DNA of 6,716 bases from Chloroflexota bacterium. Lineage in GTDB: Bacteria > Chloroflexota > Limnocylindria > P2-11E. Made by a program: the position numbers and the translations under genes. This document shows positions 1-6,336 of the stretch, one piece after another (the stretch's first letter is position 1; every line of letters starts with the position of its first letter). Location of the stretch: assembly GCA_005883775.1 (NCBI GenBank), contig VBEU01000100.1, positions 1-6,716 on the forward strand. The letters run 5' to 3'. The notes beneath the pieces are model-generated. The model searched no databases. It was not told the DNA's origin and worked only from the letters and a program-made list of their open reading frames with translations.

Positions 1-714
1 GGGATCCTCGCGCTTGGAAAAGGCGACCCGTCCGCCGCCCGCCGGCACTTCGAGCGCGCCGCCGAGAATGGCCGGGTGAGCGCGCGCGCCCACCTGGCGC
101 GGGTCCTCATTGCCGACGGGCGTCGGGACGAGGCCGCGCGCGAGCTCGAGGGGCTCCTTTCGACGTCAGGCGCCGATGCCGACGCGCTCGCCCAGGCACA
201 CCGCCTTCGGCTTGGGCTCGAGCGTCCGGACCTGGAGGCCGAGCTCGAGCGCGCCGGACGCCGGGCGCTGTCGGCGGAGGCCACGGGCCTCGATGAGGTC
301 CGGGCAGCTTTCGAGCGGGTCCTCGCGTTCGACACACATATCTGGGAGGCGTACTTCGGGCTGGGGCTCGTGGCGCGACGCAGCGATGACTTCGCCGCGG
401 CGGCTGGTTCGTTCCGCCGCGCGCTCGAGCTGGCGCCGGAGCAAGCCGATGTCATGCACGAGCTCGGTGTCGCGCTCCTCGCGTCCGGCTCGAGAGCCGA
501 CGCGCTCGGCTTGCTCGACCGCGCCGCGTCACTTCGTCCACGCGAGGCCGCGTACATCGCGGATGCGGGCTTCGCGCATCTCCAGGCCGGCGATCTTGGC
601 GCGGCACGCGAGCGGCTCCGCATCGCGAGCACGATCGACGCGCATGACCCCTTGACGCGCGCTTATCTGGCTGAGCTTGAGCGCGTCGAAGCCGAATCGG
701 GAAAGGCGAATTGA
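1..714 (+). CDS. TPR-repeat protein, 5' end outside the window
   Basis: The reading frame is open from base 1, so the gene begins upstream of the window and the GTG at 76 is internal. The visible 237 residues are almost entirely helical repeats. Counting from the first visible codon, three consecutive 34-residue tetratricopeptide units are in register at about 114-147, 148-181 and 182-215, each with the small/aromatic pattern and the closing Pro (LELAP, SLRP). Weaker repeats lie at 1-22 and 28-53. TPRs make superhelical scaffolds for protein-protein contacts, and no enzymatic domain is visible. The stop codon overlaps the NDH-2 start by 4 nt (TTGA, 711-714), so the two are probably translated together. 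The partner and cellular role cannot be told from the sequence, and the missing N-terminus could hold a signal peptide, membrane anchor or another domain. The TPR assignment is confident; the function is unknown. Confidence 0.85.
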   Translation, partial: GILALGKGDPSAARRHFERAAENGRVSARAHLARVLIADGRRDEAARELEGLLSTSGADADALAQAHRLRLGLERPDLEAELERAGRRALSAEATGLDEVRAAFERVLAFDTHIWEAYFGLGLVARRSDDFAAAAGSFRRALELAPEQADVMHELGVALLASGSRADALGLLDRAASLRPREAAYIADAGFAHLQAGDLGAARERLRIASTIDAHDPLTRAYLAELERVEAESGKAN

Positions 715-1964
715 GCCCGGCCAAGCAGATCGTGGTGCTCGGCGGCGGGTTCACGGGTTTGCACCTCGTCCGGCGCCTCGAGGGACGCCTGCATCGCGGG
801 GAAGCCTCGGTCACGCTGATCGATCGGCAGAACTATCACCTTTTCACGCCCCTGCTCTATCAGGTGTGCACCGGCGAGCTCCCGCCGCATGCCGTGGCCT
901 ACCCGCTGCGCGACGCGACGGCGCCGGCCGGATTCCAGTTCCTGCAGAGCGAGGTCACGGCGATCGATCTCGAGCGCAGGCGAGTCGGCACGGCCGACGG
1001 CGAGGTTCCGTACGACCACCTCGTGATCGCCCTCGGTTCAGTAACGAACGACTACGGCATTCCCGGCGTGCGCGAGAACGCGCTTCCTGTGAAATGGCTC
1101 TCGGACGCGGAGGCTTTGAAGCGTCACGTCCTCGACATCTTCGAATCGGCCGCGATCGAGACCGACATCGCACGCCGGCACGAGCAGCTCACCTTCATCA
1201 TCGTCGGCGCGGGTCCGGTCGGCGTCGAGCTCGCCAGTTCTCTGCGTGATTTGATGGATCACACGCTCCGCCGCATCTATCCCTCGATCGACTTCTACAG
1301 CGACGTCACGATCCACCTTCTCGATGGCGCCGACCGGGTCATCCCCGCGATGGACCCACGCCTATCGAGGATCGCGATGAAGCGGCTCGAGCAACAGCGC
1401 GTGCGCGTTCTTCTCAGCACACTCGTTTCCGAGATCGCACCCGGCGTCGTACACACGAAGGACGGCGCCCAGCTGCGCGGCCGCACGATCGTCTGGTCGG
1501 GCGGCGTGAAGGCGAATCCGCTCGTCGCATCGCTTGACGTACCGAAGTCCAAGGACGGCCGGATCGTGGTCGACGATCGCTTTCGCGTGAACGGGCGCGA
1601 GGACGTTGTCGCGCTCGGCGATTCTGCGTACTTCGCGCACCAGGGAAAGGGTCTGCCACAGCTCGCACAAGTTGCTGTGCTCGAGGCGCCAGCGGCTGCG
1701 CGCAACCTCGTCGCGCTTGTCCGTGGAGAGCCGACTGTGCCATTCGTCTATCACCGGAAGGGGGACCTGATCGCCCTCGGCCGGACGCAGGCAGGCGCCG
1801 AGTTCGCCAAGCTCGGCGGATTTGTCCTGGGGGGCTTTCCGGCGTGGACGGTGTGGCGTGTCAATTACCTCATGCAGCTGCTCGGGGTACGGAATCGCGC
1901 GAGCCTCCTAATCGAGTGGATCCTCTCGTTCTTCGCGGGACGGTTGGTAGCGAACACGCCGTGA
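711..1964 (+). CDS. ndh: Type II NADH dehydrogenase (NDH-2), FAD-dependent NADH:quinone oxidoreductase
   Basis: This 417-residue protein has the usual NDH-2 length. NDH-2 is a single-subunit, non-proton-pumping flavoenzyme on the inner face of the membrane that passes electrons from NADH to quinone. The FAD Rossmann motif GGGFTG is at residues 11-16, followed by the family block DRQNYHLFTPLLYQV at 38-52. The second dinucleotide fold, GAGPVGVELA at 166-175, ends its second strand in Asp205, which favours NADH over NADPH. TIVWSGGVKANP (259-270) and the FAD-contacting ALGDSA (301-306) follow. The C-terminal 380-412 segment, WxxWRxNYLMQLLG then an amphipathic helix, matches the membrane-anchoring tail. 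TTG at 711 is chosen because no ATG or GTG lies before the first Rossmann strand; it overlaps the upstream stop, with GAAAGG at 701-706 as a possible ribosome site. One oddity: the quinone-site motif AQxxxQ reads AQVAVL (319-324), so the second Gln is Leu. Family certain; electron acceptor less so. Confidence 0.93.
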   Translation: MSPAKQIVVLGGGFTGLHLVRRLEGRLHRGEASVTLIDRQNYHLFTPLLYQVCTGELPPHAVAYPLRDATAPAGFQFLQSEVTAIDLERRRVGTADGEVPYDHLVIALGSVTNDYGIPGVRENALPVKWLSDAEALKRHVLDIFESAAIETDIARRHEQLTFIIVGAGPVGVELASSLRDLMDHTLRRIYPSIDFYSDVTIHLLDGADRVIPAMDPRLSRIAMKRLEQQRVRVLLSTLVSEIAPGVVHTKDGAQLRGRTIVWSGGVKANPLVASLDVPKSKDGRIVVDDRFRVNGREDVVALGDSAYFAHQGKGLPQLAQVAVLEAPAAARNLVALVRGEPTVPFVYHRKGDLIALGRTQAGAEFAKLGGFVLGGFPAWTVWRVNYLMQLLGVRNRASLLIEWILSFFAGRLVANTP

Positions 1965-2443
1965 ACGAGGAGCGCACCTCCGCACTCGGGGATTTGCGCG
2001 CCCTCGTAACCGACGCTCTCGCGACGACCCGCGGCCTCGGCGAGGAGGAGTGCCGTCGCCAAAGCGCGGCCGAGGGCTGGCCGGCGGTGATCGTCGCGTA
2101 CCACATCGGGCTGGGTCTTCGAAGGCAGGCCGGCTTCATCGCCCGGGCGCTCACCGGGGAAGCGCCGTTCGATTTCGAGTGGGAGCCGACCCATGCGATG
2201 AATGCCGTCAACGCCCGCGAGCACGGCTCCATGTCCAAAGAGACCGCCGCCGAGGAGATCGAGGCGGGTTGGGACCGTCTTCAGACCGTGATCGCTCGGA
2301 TGGGAGACGAGGATTGGTCGCGTGCCGTCTTCGCGTTCGGTGGGCGCCCAAGGTCTGCGGATGTCGTGCTCAGGCGTATCGTCCTGCCGCACGTGAGCGA
2401 GCACATGCAGAGTCTCCGCTCCACCATCGCCGCGAAGCGGTGA
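1961..2443 (+). CDS. DinB-like four-helix-bundle protein with metal-binding His triad
   Basis: The start is GTG 1961, which overlaps the NDH-2 stop as GTGA and gives 160 residues. A longer in-frame version from ATG 1844 would run 39 codons into NDH-2 and is rejected. The pattern fits the DinB/DUF664-like superfamily: GW then a helix ending in His48 (GWPAVIVAYHIG, residues 39-50), and a C-terminal helix with H144-xxx-H148 (LPHVSEHMQSL). In this superfamily three histidines of this spacing bind a divalent metal, and members include thiol-dependent transferases and isomerases as well as damage-induced proteins of unknown role. No signal peptide or membrane segment is visible, so a cytoplasmic protein is expected. 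Tight coupling to NDH-2 implies co-expression, but the sequence gives no substrate. The His triad is seen directly; the superfamily call is an inference from it and from the helical layout. Confidence 0.65.
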   Translation: MNEERTSALGDLRALVTDALATTRGLGEEECRRQSAAEGWPAVIVAYHIGLGLRRQAGFIARALTGEAPFDFEWEPTHAMNAVNAREHGSMSKETAAEEIEAGWDRLQTVIARMGDEDWSRAVFAFGGRPRSADVVLRRIVLPHVSEHMQSLRSTIAAKR

Positions 2444-2515
2444 CATTCGCCGAGCGCGCTGTACCGCCAGATCCATCCGGCGAAGCTTTTCGCGGACATC
2501 TCGACGTCGCTCGTT
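2440..2515 (+). pseudogene. Possible 5' remnant of a decayed fourth operon gene
   Basis: GTG 2440 overlaps the DinB stop as GTGA, the third such junction in a row. Its own frame gives VTFAER and then loses coding character before a TGA at 2515-2517. From 2459 the next frame reads LYRQIHPAKLFADISTSL. By my count 16 of its first 18 codons end in G or C, while the original frame falls to about 7 of 19 from 2458 onward. A one-base indel near 2458 would join the two into one peptide start. Past about 2513 the signal disappears in that frame too, so only some 25 codons survive. I cannot name the family with certainty. A chance open stretch is the alternative. Confidence 0.4.
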
Positions 2516-2520
2516 GATCG

Positions 2521-2543
2521 GCGTCGGGTTCTGCGCCTGACGC
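2521..2543 (+). terminator. Weak hairpin after the NDH-2/DinB operon
   Basis: GCGTCGGG (2521-2528) can pair with CCTGACGC (2536-2543) in an 8-bp stem with one G-U pair and a 7-nt loop. There is no U-run after it, so intrinsic termination is doubtful and it may be a chance structure in GC-rich DNA. It is the only hairpin noticed between the operon and the next gene. The rest of 2516-2552 shows nothing else recognisable. Confidence 0.2.
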
Positions 2544-2552
2544 GAAGCGAGC

Positions 2553-3395
2553 GTGCCCCGGCTCCTCCGCGCCGCCTCGTTCTCCACCGACGCGCTGTTT
2601 CTTAACCAGGCGCTAGACACCATCTCAACGACCGCGGCGTACAAGTCCCTCAGGTCACCGGTAGAGCGCGGGTGGACTTCTACGGGTGGCCGGGCAATCA
2701 AACCTACAGGGAGGTCTTATGAGACCCTGAGCTGCAACGATGGCACGAGCTTCTCCGCGACTGTCGACGCGGACACGCTCTCCGGGCTGACTCAGGCCGT
2801 CGAGGCTATGACTCTGTACCCGGCCGGTCTCAACTGCACGCTCACCCAGTCGCTCGTCGTCCACGCCCTCGGGGGTGTGGCTTCCGCCTGGCCGGGTGGG
2901 GGCTTCCTCGTCGGCGGGGGGCGCTTCCAGGCCGGCTGCCCGGGTCATCCGGGTGATCTGTTCTGGCTCAACTTCGCCGTCAGCGCCCACACGGAGAGCG
3001 CGGATCCGGGTCAAACAAGAGGCGGCACCTTCAACCTCACGATCCCCGAAGGCCAGTGCGTCGGTCAGGGCCACCTGACCTCAAAGCCGACGTGTCTCAG
3101 GATCGACGCAGACAGGACCTCGCAGCCGCCGCCTCAGGGCGCGTACTACGCGTATCTCACCTCCGTGGTGACGCAGACCTCGGGGTCCCTGGATGGCATC
3201 CCGCCCTACATCTTCTCGGGTTGGAAGGACACCGGGAATCCGGGAAAGCAGCTAGCCGATAACCCCGACCGAGAGGCCGACGTCCCAAGCGATTCGGATC
3301 GAGATTGCCCACCACCGTCGACGCCGGACCCTGACGATCCGGGCATTTCGCATCCGATCGTCAACGGGAACATAACGATCCATCCGGCCCAGTAG
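2553..3395 (+). CDS. Predicted beta-rich exported protein, probably 5'-truncated and frameshifted
   Basis: The longest reading is 280 residues from GTG 2553, the first possible start after an in-frame TGA at 2538-2540. No RBS or signal peptide is evident. From residue 56 on it looks like a mature extracellular beta-sheet protein: six cysteines (61, 95, 129, 169, 181, 252), Gly-rich strands (GGGFLVGGGRF, 115-125), then NFAVSAHTESADPG (140-153), GGTFNLTIPEGQC (157-169), GHLTSKPTCLRID (173-185) and SGWKDTGNPG (222-231). A Pro/Asp linker (243-264) precedes a final strand, GNITIHPAQ. From memory, similar layouts occur in secreted proteins of Actinomycetota and Chloroflexota; the function is unknown. 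Between about 2650 and 2717 third-position G+C favours frame 2, which reads TGRARVDFYGWPGNQTYREV, rather than this frame. That suggests two compensating frameshifts. With no export signal, the gene may be non-functional. The stop is 61 bp from the convergent EF-G gene. Confidence 0.5.
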   Translation: MPRLLRAASFSTDALFLNQALDTISTTAAYKSLRSPVERGWTSTGGRAIKPTGRSYETLSCNDGTSFSATVDADTLSGLTQAVEAMTLYPAGLNCTLTQSLVVHALGGVASAWPGGGFLVGGGRFQAGCPGHPGDLFWLNFAVSAHTESADPGQTRGGTFNLTIPEGQCVGQGHLTSKPTCLRIDADRTSQPPPQGAYYAYLTSVVTQTSGSLDGIPPYIFSGWKDTGNPGKQLADNPDREADVPSDSDRDCPPPSTPDPDDPGISHPIVNGNITIHPAQ

Positions 3396-3412
3396 CCGAG
3401 GACAAGCCGCGA

Positions 3413-3442
3413 GCGAGGAGAGAGCGGTGACTCTCTCCTCGC
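3413..3442. terminator. Bidirectional stem-loop between convergent genes
   Basis: GCGAGGAGAGAG (3413-3424) and CTCTCTCCTCGC (3431-3442) form a perfect 12-bp stem around the 6-nt loop CGGTGA. It lies between the stop of the plus-strand gene (3395) and the stop of the minus-strand EF-G gene (3457-3459). It therefore suits a shared terminator for both strands. There is no clear T-run on either side, so it may act with Rho or as an mRNA 3'-end stabiliser. Confidence 0.6.
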
Positions 3443-3456
3443 AGCGTCGAGGAGCT

Positions 3457-5544
3457 CTAGCGCGCCGCCGCGGGCTGCTCCTCCACCTGTTCCTCGTGCG
3501 CCGCGATCACCTTCTGCGCGATGTGTGACGGGCACTCCTCGTAGCCGAGGACCTCGGCGCTAAAGGTCCCGCGTCCGCCGGTCATCGAGCGCAGGTCGGT
3601 CGCGTAGCGGAACGTCTCGGCCATCGGGACGTGTGCCTTGATGCGCTGCAGGCCGCCGCCGGTCGCTTCCATCCCGAGGACGCGTCCGCGCCGCGAGTTG
3701 AGATCGGCGAGCACGTCACCCATCTGCTCCTCGGGCACGAGGACCTCGAGACTCATGATCGGCTCGAGCAGGAAGGGCTGCGCTTCCTTCACGCAGTTCT
3801 GCAGGGCCAGCGATCCGGCGATCTTGAAGCTCATCTCGCTCGAGTCCACGGCGTGGAAGCTTCCGTCGAACAGCGTCGCTTTGAAGTCGGAGAGCGGATA
3901 CCCCGCGATGACGCCCCGTTCGGCGGTCTCGCGCACGCCTTTCTCGACCGCCGGCCAGAAGTTGCGCGGGACCGAGCCGCCCACGATCCGAGTCGCGTAG
4001 ACGACCCCTGACCCAGCGGGCTGCGGCTCGATCTCGAGGAACACGTCGCCGAACTGACCGTGGCCGCCGGTCTGCCGCTTGTAGCGGCCCTGCGCTTGCG
4101 CCTTTCCGCGGATCGACTCGCGGTACGGAACTCGTGGCGTCCGCATGTCGACCTGCACGCCGAACTTGTTCTTCAGGTGATGCACCGCGACCTCGACCGC
4201 CGACTCGCCGATCGCGGAGAGGATCGTCTCGTGCGTGGCGTCCTCACGGCGGACGTGCAACGTCGGGTCCTCGTCCGTGAGCTTGTGGAGCGCCGTGGCC
4301 AGCTTGTCGAGGTCGGCCTTGCTCGAGGGCTCGATCGCGACGGAGAACGAAGGCGGTGGGAAGTCGATCGGGTCGTACAGGATGACGGCATCCTTGTCGC
4401 ATAGCGTCGCGTTCGTCGTGGTCGCCGTGAGCTTGGGGACCGCGCAGATATCGCCGGCGCCGACTGCTTCCGTGATCTCCTGTTCTTTCCCGCGGAGGAA
4501 GAAGATCTGACCCACGCGCTCGGTCTCCTTTTTCGTCGCGTCGAAGACCTGGGCGTTGTGATGAAGCGTCCCCGAGTACACGCGCACGTAGCTCAGCTTT
4601 CCCACGAACGGATCGGCCAGGGTCTTGAAAACGAACGCCGACAGCTTGTCCGAGGGGTCGGGCTTGCGTGCGACCTCGTCGCCGGATGAGGACTTCCCGA
4701 TCAGCGACCCGGCCTCGGCCGGCGAGGGGAGCATCTCGCGAACGGTGTTCAGCAGCGCCGCAAGTCCAACGTGCTTGTGAGCCGACGACGCCGCGACCGG
4801 TATGACGCGCCCCTCGCGGACAGCCTTGTGGAGGGCATCGCGGAGCTCGTCGTAGGAGAGCTCTTTTCCGTCGAGATAGCGGGTCAGGAGGTCCTCGTCG
4901 GTCTCGACGATCGCCTCGACGAGCTGCTGCCGGTAGCCACCGACGCGGTCGGCCTCCTCTTTGGAAAGATCCGCGACCGGGTCTTTCGGTCCTTGAAGGA
5001 CCTGCCCGTGGAGAAGATCGATCGTCGCCTTGAGCTCCTGATGCTCACCGACCGGCACGTGCAGCGGCACGACGCGGATCCCGTAGGCCTCCCGCAGCTG
5101 CTCCAGTACCCGGTCGAAGTCGGCGTTCTCGCGGTCCAGACGACCCACGACGACGACGCGCGGGGTTTCAGCGTTCTCGAGCTCCGACCAGACCGTCTGG
5201 GTGCCCACCTGGATGCCGGCCGACGCATCCACGAAAACGATCGCGCCGTCGGCGACGCGGAGGGCCGCGTGCTGGTCGCCGGCGAAGTCGGCGAAACCGG
5301 GGGTGTCGATGAGGTTGATCTTCGTGCCGTCGTGCGTGAAGGAGGCGAGTGCCATGTTGATCGTGATGTGGCGCTTCTGCTCTTCCGGGTCGGTGTCCAG
5401 GATGCTCGTGCCGTCATCGACCTTGCCGAGGCGAGTCGTCGCCCCGACCGAGTGGAGGAGGGATTCGACGAGGCTCGTCTTCCCCGATCCTCCGTGGCCG
5501 ACGACGGCCACGTTTCTGATCTTCGTGGGCTCCGGTGATGCCAT
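3457..5544 (-). CDS. fusA2: EF-G-like translational GTPase (EF-G2 type)
   Basis: The 695-residue protein has all five EF-G domains. EF-G uses GTP to drive tRNA-mRNA translocation and, with RRF, ribosome recycling. G domain: P-loop GHGGSGKT (16-23), switch I KRHITI (57-62), G3 DTPGFADF (80-87), G4 GRLD (134-137), G5 ASSA (252-255). Domain II spans about 299-395 and domain III about 399-470. Domain IV (about 474-590) keeps the tip motif GSFHAVDSSE with His564, and domain V spans about 592-680. The HGGSGKT loop, in place of the AHIDAGKT of housekeeping EF-G, and the altered G3 and G4 motifs mark it as the EF-G2 paralogue group, as in Thermus EF-G-2 or mycobacterial FusA2. The start is ATG 5544, since GGGGAGAG lies just upstream; the frame extends to TTG 5604, but that would run through the yebC start. 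A housekeeping fusA elsewhere in the genome is expected. Its exact role is open: members of the group differ in ribosome-dependent GTPase activity. Confidence 0.93.
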   Translation of the reverse strand: MASPEPTKIRNVAVVGHGGSGKTSLVESLLHSVGATTRLGKVDDGTSILDTDPEEQKRHITINMALASFTHDGTKINLIDTPGFADFAGDQHAALRVADGAIVFVDASAGIQVGTQTVWSELENAETPRVVVVGRLDRENADFDRVLEQLREAYGIRVVPLHVPVGEHQELKATIDLLHGQVLQGPKDPVADLSKEEADRVGGYRQQLVEAIVETDEDLLTRYLDGKELSYDELRDALHKAVREGRVIPVAASSAHKHVGLAALLNTVREMLPSPAEAGSLIGKSSSGDEVARKPDPSDKLSAFVFKTLADPFVGKLSYVRVYSGTLHHNAQVFDATKKETERVGQIFFLRGKEQEITEAVGAGDICAVPKLTATTTNATLCDKDAVILYDPIDFPPPSFSVAIEPSSKADLDKLATALHKLTDEDPTLHVRREDATHETILSAIGESAVEVAVHHLKNKFGVQVDMRTPRVPYRESIRGKAQAQGRYKRQTGGHGQFGDVFLEIEPQPAGSGVVYATRIVGGSVPRNFWPAVEKGVRETAERGVIAGYPLSDFKATLFDGSFHAVDSSEMSFKIAGSLALQNCVKEAQPFLLEPIMSLEVLVPEEQMGDVLADLNSRRGRVLGMEATGGGLQRIKAHVPMAETFRYATDLRSMTGGRGTFSAEVLGYEECPSHIAQKVIAAHEEQVEEQPAAAR

Positions 5545-5549
5545 CAGGA

Positions 5550-5557
5550 CTCTCCCC
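5550..5557 (-). promoter_or_regulatory. Shine-Dalgarno site of the EF-G-like gene
   Basis: On the minus strand GGGGAGAG precedes ATG 5544, with its GGAG core seven bases from the start codon. This decides for ATG 5544 over the upstream TTG 5604. It is one of the few clear ribosome sites in the window; yebC opposite has none. Confidence 0.75.
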
Positions 5558-5574
5558 AGGGCATGATGCGTTGG

Positions 5575-5580
5575 TAGTAT
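5575..5580 (+). promoter_or_regulatory. Candidate -10 element for yebC, possible leaderless start
   Basis: TAGTAT fits the -10 pattern TANNNT and lies eight bases before the yebC ATG at 5589. Transcription starting about seven bases downstream would begin at or next to the A of the ATG. No Shine-Dalgarno sequence lies before yebC, which agrees with a leaderless mRNA. No good -35 hexamer is seen at the expected distance. The call rests on one hexamer and its position. Confidence 0.4.
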
Positions 5581-5588
5581 CACCCGCG

Positions 5589-6332
5589 ATGTCGGGGCAC
5601 TCAAAGTGGAGCCAGATCAAGCGTCAGAAAGGTGCCGCCGACGTCAAACGAGGCGTCGTTTTCACGAAAATGACAAAGGAAATCATGCTCGCCGCGAAGG
5701 AAGGCGGCGGCGATCCCGACGCGAATTTCCGGCTCCGCCTCGCGATGGACCGGGCTCGCGCCGTGAACATGCCGCGCGACAACATCCAGCGGGCCATCGA
5801 TCGGGCGACCGGCGGCGGCGAGGGGGCCGCCCTCGAGAGCATCGTGTACGAGGGCTACGCACCTGGCGGCGTGTCCGTGATGATCGAGGCCGCCACCGAC
5901 AACCGGAACCGCACCGTGTCCGAGATCCGAGCGGCCTTCACACGGGGCGGCGGGAAGCTCGGCGAGTCGGGTTCGGTCCAGTGGCTCTTCGAGCAGAAGG
6001 GCGTCATCGAGATCGACACCAAGGGCAAAGACCCCGACGCGATCCAGCTGGCCGCGATCGATGCGGGCGCAGAGGACGTGGAGGTCGAGCCCGGGCTCGC
6101 CACGGTGTACACCACGCCGACGTCGTTCGAGCGGGTGAAGAAGGCGCTCGAGTCGGCCGGGATCAAGACCGGCGCGGCCGAGCTTTCGATGCGCCCGACC
6201 ACGACCGTCCGCGTGGAAGGCGATGCCGCGCGAAAGCTTCTCGGACTGGTCGAGACGCTCGAGGACCTTGACGACGTGATCAAGGTCCACGCGAATTTCG
6301 ACGTTCCCGAAGAGGTACTCCAGCACGCCTAG
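5589..6332 (+). CDS. yebC: YebC/PmpR/TACO1-family protein
   Basis: This 247-residue protein has the full family length and begins with the diagnostic MSGHSKW, which fixes the start at ATG 5589; an in-frame ATG at 5535 would add 18 unrelated residues across the divergent promoter region. Family blocks in order: KRQKGAADVKRG (11-22), FTKMTKEI (25-32), NMPRDNIQRAI (60-70), YEGYAPGG (87-94), TDNRNRTVSEIR (103-114), GGKLGESGSVQWLF (121-134), and the C-terminal LEDLDDVIKVHANFD (224-238). Some members were described as DNA-binding regulators (PmpR). Mitochondrial TACO1 and more recently bacterial YebC are linked to ribosomes and relief of stalling on proline-rich stretches. A cytoplasmic, soluble protein is expected. 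The stop is 4 nt before ruvC, so the two are probably co-transcribed, which is a common order in bacteria. It diverges from the EF-G-like gene with 44 bp between starts. Confidence 0.97.
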   Translation: MSGHSKWSQIKRQKGAADVKRGVVFTKMTKEIMLAAKEGGGDPDANFRLRLAMDRARAVNMPRDNIQRAIDRATGGGEGAALESIVYEGYAPGGVSVMIEAATDNRNRTVSEIRAAFTRGGGKLGESGSVQWLFEQKGVIEIDTKGKDPDAIQLAAIDAGAEDVEVEPGLATVYTTPTSFERVKKALESAGIKTGAAELSMRPTTTVRVEGDAARKLLGLVETLEDLDDVIKVHANFDVPEEVLQHA

Positions 6333-6336
6333 CCGC

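Noticed and set aside
1844..1960. ATG 1844 as the start of the DinB-like gene
   Set aside because: It would overlap NDH-2 by 121 bases. GTG 1961 gives the standard 4-nt overlap and a normal DinB-like N-terminus.
1865..2701. 278-codon minus-strand open frame across the NDH-2 end, DinB and the middle block
   Set aside because: It covers the coding strand of DinB and the end of NDH-2, and its translation shows no domain-like pattern.
2459..2730. Programmed ribosomal frameshifting as the cause of the frame changes
   Set aside because: No slippery heptamer or downstream pseudoknot is apparent at the switch points, and several independent changes fit decay or assembly error better.
4771..5538. 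255-codon plus-strand open frame opposite the EF-G-like gene
   Set aside because: It is an antisense shadow of a high-GC gene: Arg/Val/Asp-rich with no recognisable motif, while the minus strand has clear EF-G domains.
5545..5604. TTG 5604 as the start of the EF-G-like gene
   Set aside because: It would add 20 residues not typical of the family and overlap the yebC start; ATG 5544 has a proper Shine-Dalgarno site.
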